Origin: Fomitopsis serialis
Taxonomy: Eukaryota > Basidiomycota > Agaricomycetes > Polyporales > Fomitopsidaceae
Direction: 5' to 3'
Assembly: GCF_022376445.1 (NCBI RefSeq)
Contig: NW_025954989.1
Location: 1 to 64,000 of the forward strand
DNA: 64,000 nt
Part shown: piece after piece, positions 46,229 to 56,857 of the stretch
Position numbering within the stretch: the first letter of the stretch is position 1
How the letters are laid out: the number at the start of each line of letters is the position of its first letter
Notes under the pieces: generated by a model
Told to the model about the DNA's origin: nothing
Databases searched by the model: none
Seen by the model: only the letters and a program-made list of their open reading frames with translations
Program-made: the position numbers and the translations under genes

Positions 46229-47456
46229 TCAGAATCCTGCTCGAGCTCTCGATAGAACGGCCGCGAGGAGTCCAGGGACGTCGTTTGCTTGTACATGCGC
46301 ACCGACGATGTCGCCCACATCCTCTTTGAGGCCCTCGATCTGTGCATCTGCTAGCTGTCTCGTATTAGGCACGAACAGTAGGACGATGCGGATAGGTCGT
46401 CGGCGCGTGTCAGGGCCAGACGTCGGCGTGATGGAATATGCGAGGTGTAGTTCATTTTCGGACACGGAACGGAAGGACTCGAGAGAATGTAGCGAGCGGT
46501 GTAGTGCCAGCGACGCGGTAAACCTATCGTGCCGGTCAGGAACCCTCCATGCACAGAATGCGACGCTGCATACCAGTCGTACAGCCCGCGGACCCGTCCG
46601 TCCTGAACATCTGCTTCGCCCGCACGGACAAGCTTCTCGGCATCCGCTCGCTCTATACGGAGCCGCTCGACGTCGCGTGCCCCTTCCTTGACATTATCCT
46701 TGACCTCATCAATGTTCACATTGATGCCCTGCAGCTCATCATCGAGCTTCTGCATCTCTTCGACCTGTGCGTCGAGCTGCGCGTTGGCTGACGTGACAGT
46801 GAGACGCGGATGCGGGTGTGCTTGTCTCAAGCGAGTGAGCTGTAGCCGCGCGTCGAGAATCTTCCGCGCAAGATCGGAGGCCTCTGATGTGAGTGCCTTG
46901 GCTTTATTATAATCTGCGAGGGCAACGTAGGTACGTTCGCATGCTAGAAGGATGTGAACACGACTCACCTTGCTCTACTAGCGGCGCAAGGGTACGAATG
47001 TCACTATCTTTCTCTACTAGCTGAGCCTTAGCTATCCGTAGAGCCTCCTTCTTCTGTTCATTCGCGAGTGCCAGTCGTTCGTTGTCTTCGGCGTTGATGT
47101 TCGGTGCGTCGTCGCTCACGATCGTCTTGATGTATTGATCTTTCGCCTTTTGCTCAAGGTACTGCATCTTGAGCTTCCGCAAAAACGCCTATAGGTTGGC
47201 TGCGTAAGTCGCGTATATCAGCCATAGTGCAAGCACGGACCACTTGCGATGCAAGATGTACCCCGACAATAGCGGGGTCTGTGAGACCTGTCCTCCCTTG
47301 AAACAGCTGTCCGGCATCGCCATCGAGCGAGTCCTGCTGAGAGTCAAATTGCTCGCGGTAGTTGACCAGATGAAATTGGGTTTGTTCGAGTGTCGTTTGC
47401 AATGTCCTTGCGGCCTCTAGTTTCGCCGTATGCTCGCTGTTGACAGACGTAGGCAT
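46229..47456 (-). CDS. Sos7-like kinetochore coiled-coil protein
   Basis: Sos7 (related to yeast Kre28) partners the KNL1/Spc7 kinetochore scaffold. Exon 1 (47456-47241) gives MPTSVNSEHTAKLEAARTLQ and a helical region. Exon 2 from 47188 gives AFLRKLKMQYLEQKAKDQYI and KTIVSDDAPNI, the most diagnostic stretch, and runs into a long coiled coil (ALANEQKKEALRIAKAQLVE, ANAQLDAQVEEMQKLDDELQ). After an intron near 46530 the end reads YDWFTASLALHRSLHSLESF and SENELHLAYSI. It closes with IRIVLLFVPNTRQLADAQIE and DVPGLLAAVLSRARAGF. Four exons with GT-AG introns keep frame. The name rests on remembered resemblance of the FxKLKxxYLEQxxK block, so it could be another kinetochore coiled-coil component. Confidence 0.6.
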
Positions 47457-47793
47457 GTTTCAATCGCTAATCTTGTGGTCGCAAATCAACGTAGAGAATG
47501 TATGATTCCAGCCACGAACAACAGCGTGGATTTAGGTCGCGAAATGCAGTGATCGGAGTGAGAGACGATGACTGGAGCGGCGCGTCGCGACGCGCCTGCG
47601 GCGAAATGAACACGTCCACGTGATCAAGGACTTAGTGACCGATGCCGTACATTCACGTGATCGTGACGCGACGGGCGCAGCGCCTGCGTTATGAACTTGA
47701 ACCAAACTCGAACCTTGATGTTCCCTTGATGCCCGCCAGCCCCTTCTCCCTAGCACCCGCCCTCGCACACCGCTCAGCAAGTCAACCCGCGAA

Positions 47794-49975
47794 ATGGACT
47801 TCTTCAAGCGAATATTCTCTCTCAGCGGCCGCCGCAAGAAAGACAAGCGAAAACAGTCGCATGGCCCGCTCGTGACCGACGCCGAGGGTCGCATCTTGCG
47901 CTCTGAGGACCAAGTGCCCGACACAGATGCCACCCGTCTTCTGCGCTCTGCGTCGGCGCGCTGGGCAAGCACGGATGCTGTCCAGTCGCTTGCTCCGCGT
48001 ACGTGCAGTATACAGACTGTTTCACCGATGACTGACGCATTCACTAGCTTCCGTAAATCATCTTTCCGTCCCAGCGTCGCCCGCACAATCCCTTCAAACC
48101 CTTGCAAGCAGTCTTAAGCGCAGTAACACATACTCCGTGCAAGTTCTTAGTCGCACCCAACACTCGCGCACCGAATTCCCTAATGCCAACCCCCGCATTG
48201 ACGACCGCAAGCAGCCTTGCACACCACAACAAACTCACGACCAGCATATAACTGACAACGCAGGTGAAGCAGCACCTGCATTGCCTGCCATGAAGGCCGT
48301 AACCTACACACCCCGAGACGAGAATCGCCTGCGCGCGCTGCGCAGAGATCCGTCCGTTCTCAGTCTGCTCAACATGTATGACAATCACGGGCGGCTAGAT
48401 GAGCACGCTTTCTCGAACAGCCCACCGAACTCAGCGCCCATTCAGGAGGGTCGCGAGCAGACTAAACGTGGTGGATCGACCTTGCGCCAGCTTCTAGGGG
48501 ACGCAGAGATGCGCGGCGAAGCTACCGAGAGAGACATCTCTTGGGCAGACCGCTTTCTGCAGTACGTTTACTACACTTCTGCGTAGCATATGAAAAGTCA
48601 ACTCATATTTCTTAGGCAAGCAGGGTCTGCAGTTTCATCTACATCATCTCTCCCTCTGGTCACTCCTGACAACGCCGACAACGCTTTCATTCACTGCGAT
48701 ACCGCTTACAATGACCGCAGCGCATCTGCCGAAAACTCTAGTGAGCTCTTGGATGGCCATCCTGCGATATCATCGCTGGAAGTGGAGGTCAGCGGTACGA
48801 GCGATGTTCTGGACCCAGATCAACCCATTCCTGTCGCCGACAATCCTGTCACATCCCCCAAGACACCGCAGCAAGCAAACCACGTTTTTGGCTTCTTGAG
48901 CGAACGTCGTCGCTCAGTACGCTCCCAAACAGGGTCCGCGTATGGGTTCTCGACGATCACCCTGCCGCAGCTCGATAGCGCGTCCACTTCAAGTCAACCC
49001 TCTCAGCCCACATCAGACTCGAGCCCGCAAACGCCGTCTTTTGAGGAATCACATTGGCATACCAACATCTCGCACGCCGAGGTCAAGACTGCTACGGTGA
49101 TGAAATTGTCTACTGCCCCCGCTGCTGTCTGCAGTCAGGCCATCATCGGCGCAAAGGCGCCCGTATCGGCGACTGCACCAAGCGTTGCAGAAGCACCCAT
49201 GCACAAGCTGGAGTTTCTCGAGTTCCCCGAACTGCAGCGTGCGACAACGGGTTCGTCGGTGCATAGCAATGTCACACGCAGGAGCAGCACTGCGCAACCC
49301 TCTCGCATCCCCCGCGGTCCTCGTCCTCGGCGCTCGAAACAGTCACTTAGCCGTGACCTTCGCCAATCGCAAACCGAACTGCCTCTCGACCTGCAACGGC
49401 AGCTCGAGAATACGGTCACGGATACCCAGCTCGGCCGAACGGCATCGGGACAAAGCCAGCGCCCCGGGAGACCGTACGGGCCCCGCGCGGCGGAGTCCTC
49501 CAAGAGTGTTGACACGTTCACTGCTGTTGTGCCGCGCAAGCACCGACGCAGCACCTCGCGTACCTCTCTTGTCAACGATCAGTACAACGACGTTGAGGAG
49601 ATACCTCCGCCTCTACCTCCGAAGTCTGCTGCCTCACGCGCTCAGCGCAGCGCGCATAGGAAGAAGCCCCCGCGCGCCCCGCGGGATGACGACAAAGAGA
49701 ACAGCGACGTAACACCGAACCCGAGTCCTGCACTAGCCCGTTCGAAGAGCGCGGCTATGCCTGGTGCGAGTGTATCTGGACCTTCGACGCCGACGCGCAC
49801 ACGTTCGGTGCTTGACGCACGATACCGCAACGACCTGGCGGATGTCCCCTCACCTGCCTCTTCATCGGAGCTATCACCCATCGCAAAGGACATGATGGAC
49901 AATCTTCGCAAGCAGCGCTTGCGACTTCAGAATGTCGCGCGTAGGTCCGGTAGGGGCCTTCGCTCAGCATCATAG
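47794..49975 (+). CDS. Disordered Agaricomycete protein with a KEN box
   Basis: No known domain. MDFFKRIFSLSGRRKKDKRK gives an amphipathic basic start. After the first intron (about 48002-48050) come SSLKRSNTYSVQVLSRTQHS, RTEFPNANP and DPSVLSLLNMYDNHGRLDEH, then TKRGGSTLRQLLGDAE with ISWADRFLQ. After a second intron (about 48564-48614) follows a long Ser/Pro-rich region. It holds EEIPPPLPPKSA (a possible SH3 ligand) and RDDDKENSD (KEN, an APC/C degron candidate). It ends AKDMMDNLRKQRLRLQNVAR. Total length is about 690 residues. Short blocks are conserved between Agaricomycetes as I recall, suggesting linear interaction motifs. A mitotic or cell-cycle link is inference from the KEN box. Confidence 0.6.
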
Positions 49976-50450
49976 TATTTATTGAACCTTACTCGCTCTA
50001 CGCCTCGCTTCCGTCGTCGTCGGTCGTATTTCGGCTTCATCGTATCGAGTTTCCCGTGAGCGTGACGAAACCCCTTGTCACGTAGTTCTTCCTAGGCGTA
50101 TGACCCCCGTATGAGTGACCTATGCAGTGTTAGGCTGTTCTTGGACTTCCTTCGACTTTCGTGTGTTGTTTGACGTATTGTTAATGGTCATGTTATGTCT
50201 TGCCTGGTAGCAGGCCGCGCCTTCCATCATAGTGAACGTTTGAACGCTTACGGCGGCCATCTTCAGGTTCAGCACAGGCACACAGACCATTGCGGGGAGC
50301 GTTCCATTGAGAAGTAGAAAGCACGTAGTGACAGGGAGGGGGGGCAACAAAAGTTAACAATAAGTTATAGCGTAAAAAGCTTCGTCAGAACACCCAGTGC
50401 CCTTATGTTTAAGTCATGTCATGAAAAGAGTTGGTCGTTTGGTCGGTCGT
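49976..50450. other. Convergent 3' ends
   Basis: Between the KEN-box protein and the aspartic protease, tail-to-tail. No gene seen. Confidence 0.4.
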
Positions 50451-53159
50451 TCAGTAGTCGTCAGTGTAGTGATAGGTTGCAGTGTATGCACCCGCCTCCG
50501 GGTCCGCCTCAGCCTCCGCGTTGGCCTCGAGCACGAAGTAAGCCGCGCGCTTGCGAGCCTGGGACCGCGTGTGGTTGCGGACGGCGAGAACGATGGTGAC
50601 AACGCAAAGCGAGAGCGAGACGATGAACGTGCCCGCGATGAGCGCGAACAGCAGCACGCCGTACTCCTCAACAAGGGGCGTGAGGCAGTCGTGCATCGTC
50701 TTTGTCGGCTCGCGGTACGAGCGGCGGAACCGCCGCGAGTACTCGTAGTCGTTGTGGTCATCGTCAGTGCCATACAGGTTGTTGCCGAAGGACGATTGGC
50801 TGCCCTTGGGTGTCTTCAGTAAGGTTGGGTTCTCTGAGATCGAACCAGAGCCATCGCCCGAGGATGAGTCATCCGTCGACGAAGAGATGGAGAAGGGGAG
50901 CGCGCCAGAAGAAGAGTCGCCCGTCGACGAGCCGTCGGACTGTGTAGCAGCCGGATCCGCAGACGAATCGGTAGGAGTTGCAGAGGCGTCGGTAGTGGGC
51001 GCAGTCGCATCGGTAGGGGTTGCGGCCGCGTCCGACGAGACGGCGGTGGGTGTAGACGAGTCGGTGGTGGTCGCAGCCGCACTCGCGGACGAGTCAGTGG
51101 GGGTTGCGGTGGCACCCGCAGACGCGTCGGTAGTACTTGCGCTCGCGTCCGTCGAGCTGGCATCCGAGGCGGTGGTGGTGGGCGCAGACGAATCCGTCGA
51201 CGAAGCGTCAGTCGTGGCTGCGGGATCGGCAGAAGCCGTTGACGACGCGTCCGTCGCGGCAGCGGGGTCGGCGGCGGCAGTCGCATTCGTGGAAGATGAA
51301 CCGTCCGCACTCGAAGAAACGGTCGCGTTCGAGGCATCCCCGGAGCTCGAATCAGCTAGATTCGGGGAGGCAGTGCTGGCCGGCGCTGAGTCGGTCATGA
51401 CGGCCGACGGCGCGGAGCTCGACCAAGCCGAGGCGAAGAGCGGCGTGGTTGTGGGCGCAGCACCGTTGCACGCGATGGGCGCACTACCGGAGACAAGGGC
51501 AGCGTACGCGGAGGCTGCAGAGGCAGACGCGGAGGAAGCGGCGACAGAAGCAGCGGCTTGGGCGTACATCGCCCCGCGCACGGACTCGAACTCCTCCTGC
51601 GCGGCATCCATGTCAGTTGTGGGCAGAATCTGCATGTACGGGACAGCATCTGCGGACATGTCGCCGTAATTGAAGCTGGAGAGGCGCATCTTCAGTCATG
51701 ACATTTCGGCCAACGCTGAGCAGCACTCACGAGACGTAGGCGTTCTTCAGGAAAGCATCACCCAGAATGAGATCGAACTGGTTGTTCACGGGGAAGGTCG
51801 AAGGACTATGTGCATGCCATCAGAAGAGATTACAGCGCAGGAAAGGATTTTGCACTTACCGGAACGTGTTCACGCAGACCTCGGTGTTGTTGATCTCGAC
51901 GATCGTCGTGAGATCCAAGGGATGGATCGGCACAGACATTTCGCTTCACGAGACAGTGAGTCCGCATATACAAGGGTCCTGATAGCTATTCACGTACCCG
52001 AACTGGAACTCAACATCGGCCGCCTTGTTGCAGGGGACGATCCAGAGGCTGCTGTTCGTGTCGTAGTACGAACCATTGATGCCACCGTAAATAGCCTCCA
52101 CAGCCGCGCCAGGGATGGGCGGGAACGTGAAACCCGTGTCAAGCACCGCAACGACGGAGCCCTCCGGCGTATCAGGGACCCCGGACGCGTTGAACTGGAA
52201 GGGCTTGCCGTTGATGGTCATGCCGCTCAAGATGGTGGACCAACGGGGAGCCGCGCCTGTGCCATTGTTGGGGAAGCGGTAGAGCTTCTGCATGTCCGAG
52301 ACGGTCTCGAATTCAGGCAGGTATTCGCCAATGGTGAACGCGCCCTCGGTGGTGTACTGTGGGTCATCCGTACGACCGAGCTGGACGGTGAAGAGGGGCT
52401 TGGTCTCGTTCTGCATGAAGAGGTTCGAGAGGAAGGAACGGCCGAGGGTCGAGTCACTCCCGTAGACCTGAGTAATAGTGCCTTCGACGGTAGAACCCGC
52501 ATCGAATGCGAGACCAAGGATACCGCGCACGTCATCTTTGAAGATCGTGCCGAAGTCCGTCGCGTTCGAGATGTTCATGAACGCTGTGAGCGAAGAGTTA
52601 GCTTGCAATTTCCTGACATGTAGCCCGCACTCGTACCTTGGTTGGGCACAATGTTGTCACCCAACTCAACATTAGCGAACTGGATGGTGCCGGTGACATG
52701 CCCAATGCCGTATGCTTCCTCAGCCGGGAGGTCCGTCGTGTTCGTGAACTCGATTTCGCCGGCCTCGAGGTTGACCCACAGATCGGAAGATCCGGTGTCC
52801 AACTGGATGAGGAGCTCTGTAGACGAGGTGCGTGAATCTCAGTAAGAAGGAACGTGAGACAGTCGATCAAAACATACCTTCGCCACCAATCGTCATGTTC
52901 GTAGCATACTAGTGATCGTGAGACGCTGAAATTCGATCACTGGCAGAATAATAAAGCGTACCACCGTATCCTGGAAGTTTACAACGCTGTCGTTGTTTGC
53001 ATCCTGCTGACGGAACGACCCGACCAAGCGAATGGCAGGGTTGTGGACACCAGTTCCACGGGAGGAGACCTGAGTATCATGACTGACTCGTACAGGGATG
53101 TAGAGTGCATTCGTAAGACCGCACAGCGATGCAATAAGGAGACCGAAGAAGGCGTTCAT
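50451..53159 (-). CDS. Membrane-anchored pepsin-type aspartic protease
   Basis: An A1-family endopeptidase. MNAFFGLLIASLCGLTNALY is the signal peptide. The first catalytic motif is LDTGSSDLW near residue 95; the second is AVLDTGFTFPPIPG. A flap-like FTVQLGRTDDPQYTTEGAFT stretch and LILGDAFLKNAYVSFNYG complete the fold. After the catalytic domain comes a stalk of about 200 residues made of Ala/Ser/Thr/Asp repeats (TDASSTDSSAPTTTASDASS-like), expected to be heavily O-glycosylated. One transmembrane segment (LLFALIAGTFIVSLSLCVVT) and a short cytosolic tail ending TATYHYTDDY follow. Exons join without frame errors. It is likely a surface protease held at the plasma membrane rather than a free secreted enzyme. 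Confidence 0.9.
50930..51350. repeat. Degenerate minisatellite encoding the protease stalk
   Basis: Repeated short units coding Ser-Thr-Asp-Ala combinations. The same DNA is open on the plus strand for about 300 codons because of its repetitive composition; that antisense frame is not a gene. Confidence 0.6.
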
Positions 53160-55027
53160 GACGAAGAATTAGAAAGTGGGGCAAAAGGGGTGGTAGAAGA
53201 AACTGAAATGAAAAAAGCAACCAGTACCAAGGGGTGTTCCCGGAACGTCCTAGAGGCGCAATACCATCGTCTCTGTCCTTATATTGTTTTCCTAGTCCTG
53301 GCGGCTGTGTCACACGTCTGATGAGATTGGCCTGAAACTCGCATGGAGACGGCACAGCTTCCATCGTTGATGGGCCGTCACATTTCCAGTCATACCGGGA
53401 TTTCGGCCGGGTTATTGGGCTACTCGGTCAGTCGAGTGCCACAGACAAAACTCTTCTGCAAAACACACAGTATGTAAGTACCTGCGCAGGTAGTTGTAAG
53501 TTGTGGTAGCATACTGGTGTACTGTTTGCCCGATATTCCTGAGAGAACAGTGAGCGATGTTCACGATGACCGAGATCCCGGCCCGACATAAGTAGTACAG
53601 CCCATCAGTATTCGTAACAAGTTGTAAACGAGCGTGACAATCCACTTCTTACTGTTGTGACCGGGCGTTTCGAAGCCGGATGATGGCCGTAGCCAAGCCT
53701 CCGCAAGAAAGCTGCCGCCGCCACACCGCCGAGCTCATTAGCGCGTTGTCACATTGTTACTCTCGACCTCTCCAGTCCTCCGGATTCTGCAAAGGCCGCA
53801 TTCGTGCTCTTGCTAGTAGCAAACGACGCTCTCAATCATGAGGTGGTGAGTATTCACCCCTCCACATTGGTATGTCACCAATAATTCCGTGGTTTCATTG
53901 TCGCTACAGGGTGTTCAGGAACCAGCAATTTGCTGATTGCTGCTGCCGCAGTGGCATCTGTCAAATCCCATGGCCAGGCGTCCAACGGCCCATAAGGCGA
54001 TACAGCGGGAGCTGCATCGCGGCACACTGCACGTTGAAGGCAGCGTACGTACTGAGTACCGAACGGGTGGTCTCTCCCCCTGATGTGTCTGGATGATGGT
54101 GATTCTACACGGTGCGCAGTATCCTCACGCGACCTTGGGTGCTCGTTGACAAACCTGGTTGAAACCTATACCAGTCTGGCGGTAGGTTCTCTCAGTCGAG
54201 GATGTTCTCAAAAAGCTCGACCGTTGCCCTGTCCGGCGTTCGATAAAACTCTACAGTAGTAGATGCGCGGTGGGGCCAATAAGGTAAGGCCCCCATGGCT
54301 TTCAATATCGTAACAGCTGAGATGAAATCACAGTAGGGTGCTATTGCAGTCTCATGACGACTTACGCTGATCGTCGGGCAGAAGGTCCAATGCTGCGATT
54401 CTTGGCCATGCACCTGCTGCGTCTCGATCTGCAGGGTGACTGGTCTTGAGCGGCTTTATAGTGCGAGGCCATCCCCAAGCAGTAAGCAACGCCCTGGACG
54501 GTCGAGAACCCGGGTCTGGACAGTGGACGATTGTGAAGCATACCATTTTCAGCCGGGGGTGAGGATGCGTGCGTAAGTGCTTCTGCGAACTTCATAGAGC
54601 CAATTACGTGTGCATCTTCGGGGCCGCGATTGGGGTTGTGCGGGGAAGAGGTGGGGAGGTGATGATGCATGGCGCGTTCCCCAGATCACGTGGGCGCGTT
54701 TGATTGGAACGCGTCGTCGGTCCGGAGCATAGCCGTCGTATGTCGCGCGGCGAAACCGATAATGTCCCGGCCAGGGTCCGCTGCAGGCCCGCTCGCCCGC
54801 TCTCTCAGCCCAGAACGCTCGACCCATTTTCCCGATGGACCATCCACTCTCCCTCTCGCCATCCCCTGCCGGCCTTCCGACTCGCTAGCCTCCCCGGCGC
54901 GCTCGCATCATCCTATAAAGCCCCTCTCCGCACCCGACAGTCGGGATCTTGTCTTCCCCATCCCCCGCAACACTACCCCACACCCCACATAAACCCCTAC
55001 CTCCCGCGTGAGGCCCTCTTCCTGACC
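53160..55027. other. Long divergent interval with xylulokinase promoter
   Basis: A minus-strand pair of frames at 54192-54670 (ISVSRHETAIAPYCDFISAV) could be a small spliced gene but has no motif I know. A TATAAA box at 54914-54919 followed by a C/T-rich leader lies about 110 nt before the xylulokinase ATG. The rest shows no gene. Confidence 0.35.
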
Positions 55028-56857
55028 ATGGAGACCTCACCCCTCTTCCTCGGCCTCGACCTCTCCACCCAAGGCCTCAAGGCCGTACTGATCACGGAGG
55101 ACAGCGATGTCGTACATGAATCATCTGTCAACTTCGACCGCGACCTCCCCAACTACGCGACCACGAACGGTGCCATCCGCGGTCCTGGCCCTGGCGAAGT
55201 CACCTCTCCCGTATGCATGTGGCTCGAGGCCTTCGACCTCCTCATGGAGCGGATGAAGGCCGCGAACGTCAACTTTGGGCGGATTCTGAGCATCTCTGGC
55301 GACGGTCAGGTTCGATGGATCCCCATCGTCTCTCATCGTGATGCTCATACAGCCTTTCCAGCAACATGGATCCGTGTACTGGTCTGATGACGCCGAGCGT
55401 ATGCTCGCGACGCTCGACCCAGAACGCCCGTTGGAGCAGTTGTCTCCTGGCGCGTTCTCGCTCCCCAACGCGCCCATCTGGCAGGACTCCTCCACAACTC
55501 GCGAGTGCCGCGAACTGGAAGCAGCCGTCGGCGGGGCGCAGGCGCTCGCGGACCTGACCGGAAGCCGTGCCTACGAGCGGTTTACTGGCACCCAGATTGC
55601 CAAGGTCAGTCACACGACGCGAGTCTGGCATTCCGAATTGACCATGGGCCCACATCCTAGCTTCGTCGCACGAACCCCGCAGCGTATCAGGCAACGGCGC
55701 GGATTTCCTTGGTGTCTTCGTTCATGCCTTCGCTCTTCTTGGGGTCAATCGCTCCCATCGAGGTGTCAGACGCAAGTGGAATGAACCTGATGGATGTACT
55801 CACCTGTAAGTGGGACGATACTCTGTTGGACGCGTGCGGAGGCCCGGAGCTGCGGGAAAAGATCGGGCCAGAGCCCGCTCCGGGTGGTACCGTGCTGGGC
55901 ACGATCAGTCCATGGTGGGTGGGGCGTTGGGGCTTTAACCCCGGTAAGTTCTCAGCGCCGTGTGCAAGCGTGGTTCTGACGGATCCCTTTACTCCTTGTA
56001 GCCTGCTGCATCGCGCCGTTCACAGGTGATAACCCAGCCACCGTCGTCGCACTCTCCACTCCCGGAGATGCCATCCTTTCCCTCGGGACCTCCACTACTC
56101 TCCTACTCTCCATCCCTCCCTCCGACTCCGCGCCCAAGCGCTTCACGACCTCGCACCTCCTTTCCCACCCTACCACGATCGATGCGCACATCGCTATGCT
56201 CTGCTACAAGAACGGCGCGCTCGCACGTGAGCAGGTCCGGGACGCCTACGCCGACGGGCACTGGACACGGTTCAACGCGCTCGTCGAGCAGATGCCGGCT
56301 GGCAACACTGGCTACATGGGCTTCTACTTCCCTCTCCCCGAGATCATCCCCCGAGCGTCCACGGATCCTTCTTCTTCCGTACCAACCCCTCCGTCTCGCC
56401 GCCCGACGTGCGCACGATCACTGACGTAGAGATGCCGCGCACCGCACACCCCCGGGCGATCCTCGAGTCGCAGTTCCTGTCCATCCGCTCGCGCATCGCT
56501 GCGATCCTACCACCGGACGCCGCTCCGCTTCAGCGGCTCGTGCTGAGCGGCGGGTCCTCCGCCAACGCGGTGATCCGCCAGCTCGCCGCGGACGTGTTCG
56601 GCATGCGCGTGTTCGTCGCGGGCAAGGAGGGCGCGGCGGAGGGCGGCGCGCAGCTCGCGCGGTACGCGTGGTGGCGCGCGCAGAACGGCGGCGAGGGCAC
56701 GTTCGAGGAGATGCGCGCGTCGGACGTCGTGGGCGAGCGCATGAAGTGCGTCGCGGAGCCCAAGGTGACGAACGTCGCGCTGTACGCGGGGCTGGTGGAC
56801 GCGTACCGCGTGTGCGAGGACCGTGTGGTGGATATGTGTAACTTGAAGACTGCGTAG
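55028..56857 (+). CDS. Xylulokinase (FGGY family)
   Basis: Phosphorylates D-xylulose for entry into the pentose phosphate pathway after plant pentose uptake. Exons read [20 protein letters not shown] (sugar-kinase start with DLSTQ), [13 protein letters not shown] (intron inside the GQQHG motif), SGTQIAK-type [42 protein letters not shown], and [20 protein letters not shown] with [23 protein letters not shown] follows. The C-terminus has [20 protein letters not shown] and [18 protein letters not shown]. One defect: near 56348 the run in [13 protein letters not shown] has five C where six are needed, shifting frame until RTITDVEMP. Everything around it is well conserved, so a missed homopolymer base is the likely cause. 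Confidence 0.92.

Noticed and set aside
50752..51669. 305-codon plus-strand open frame
   Set aside because: Antisense shadow of the Ala/Ser/Thr/Asp stalk of the aspartic protease; no start context, motif or introns.
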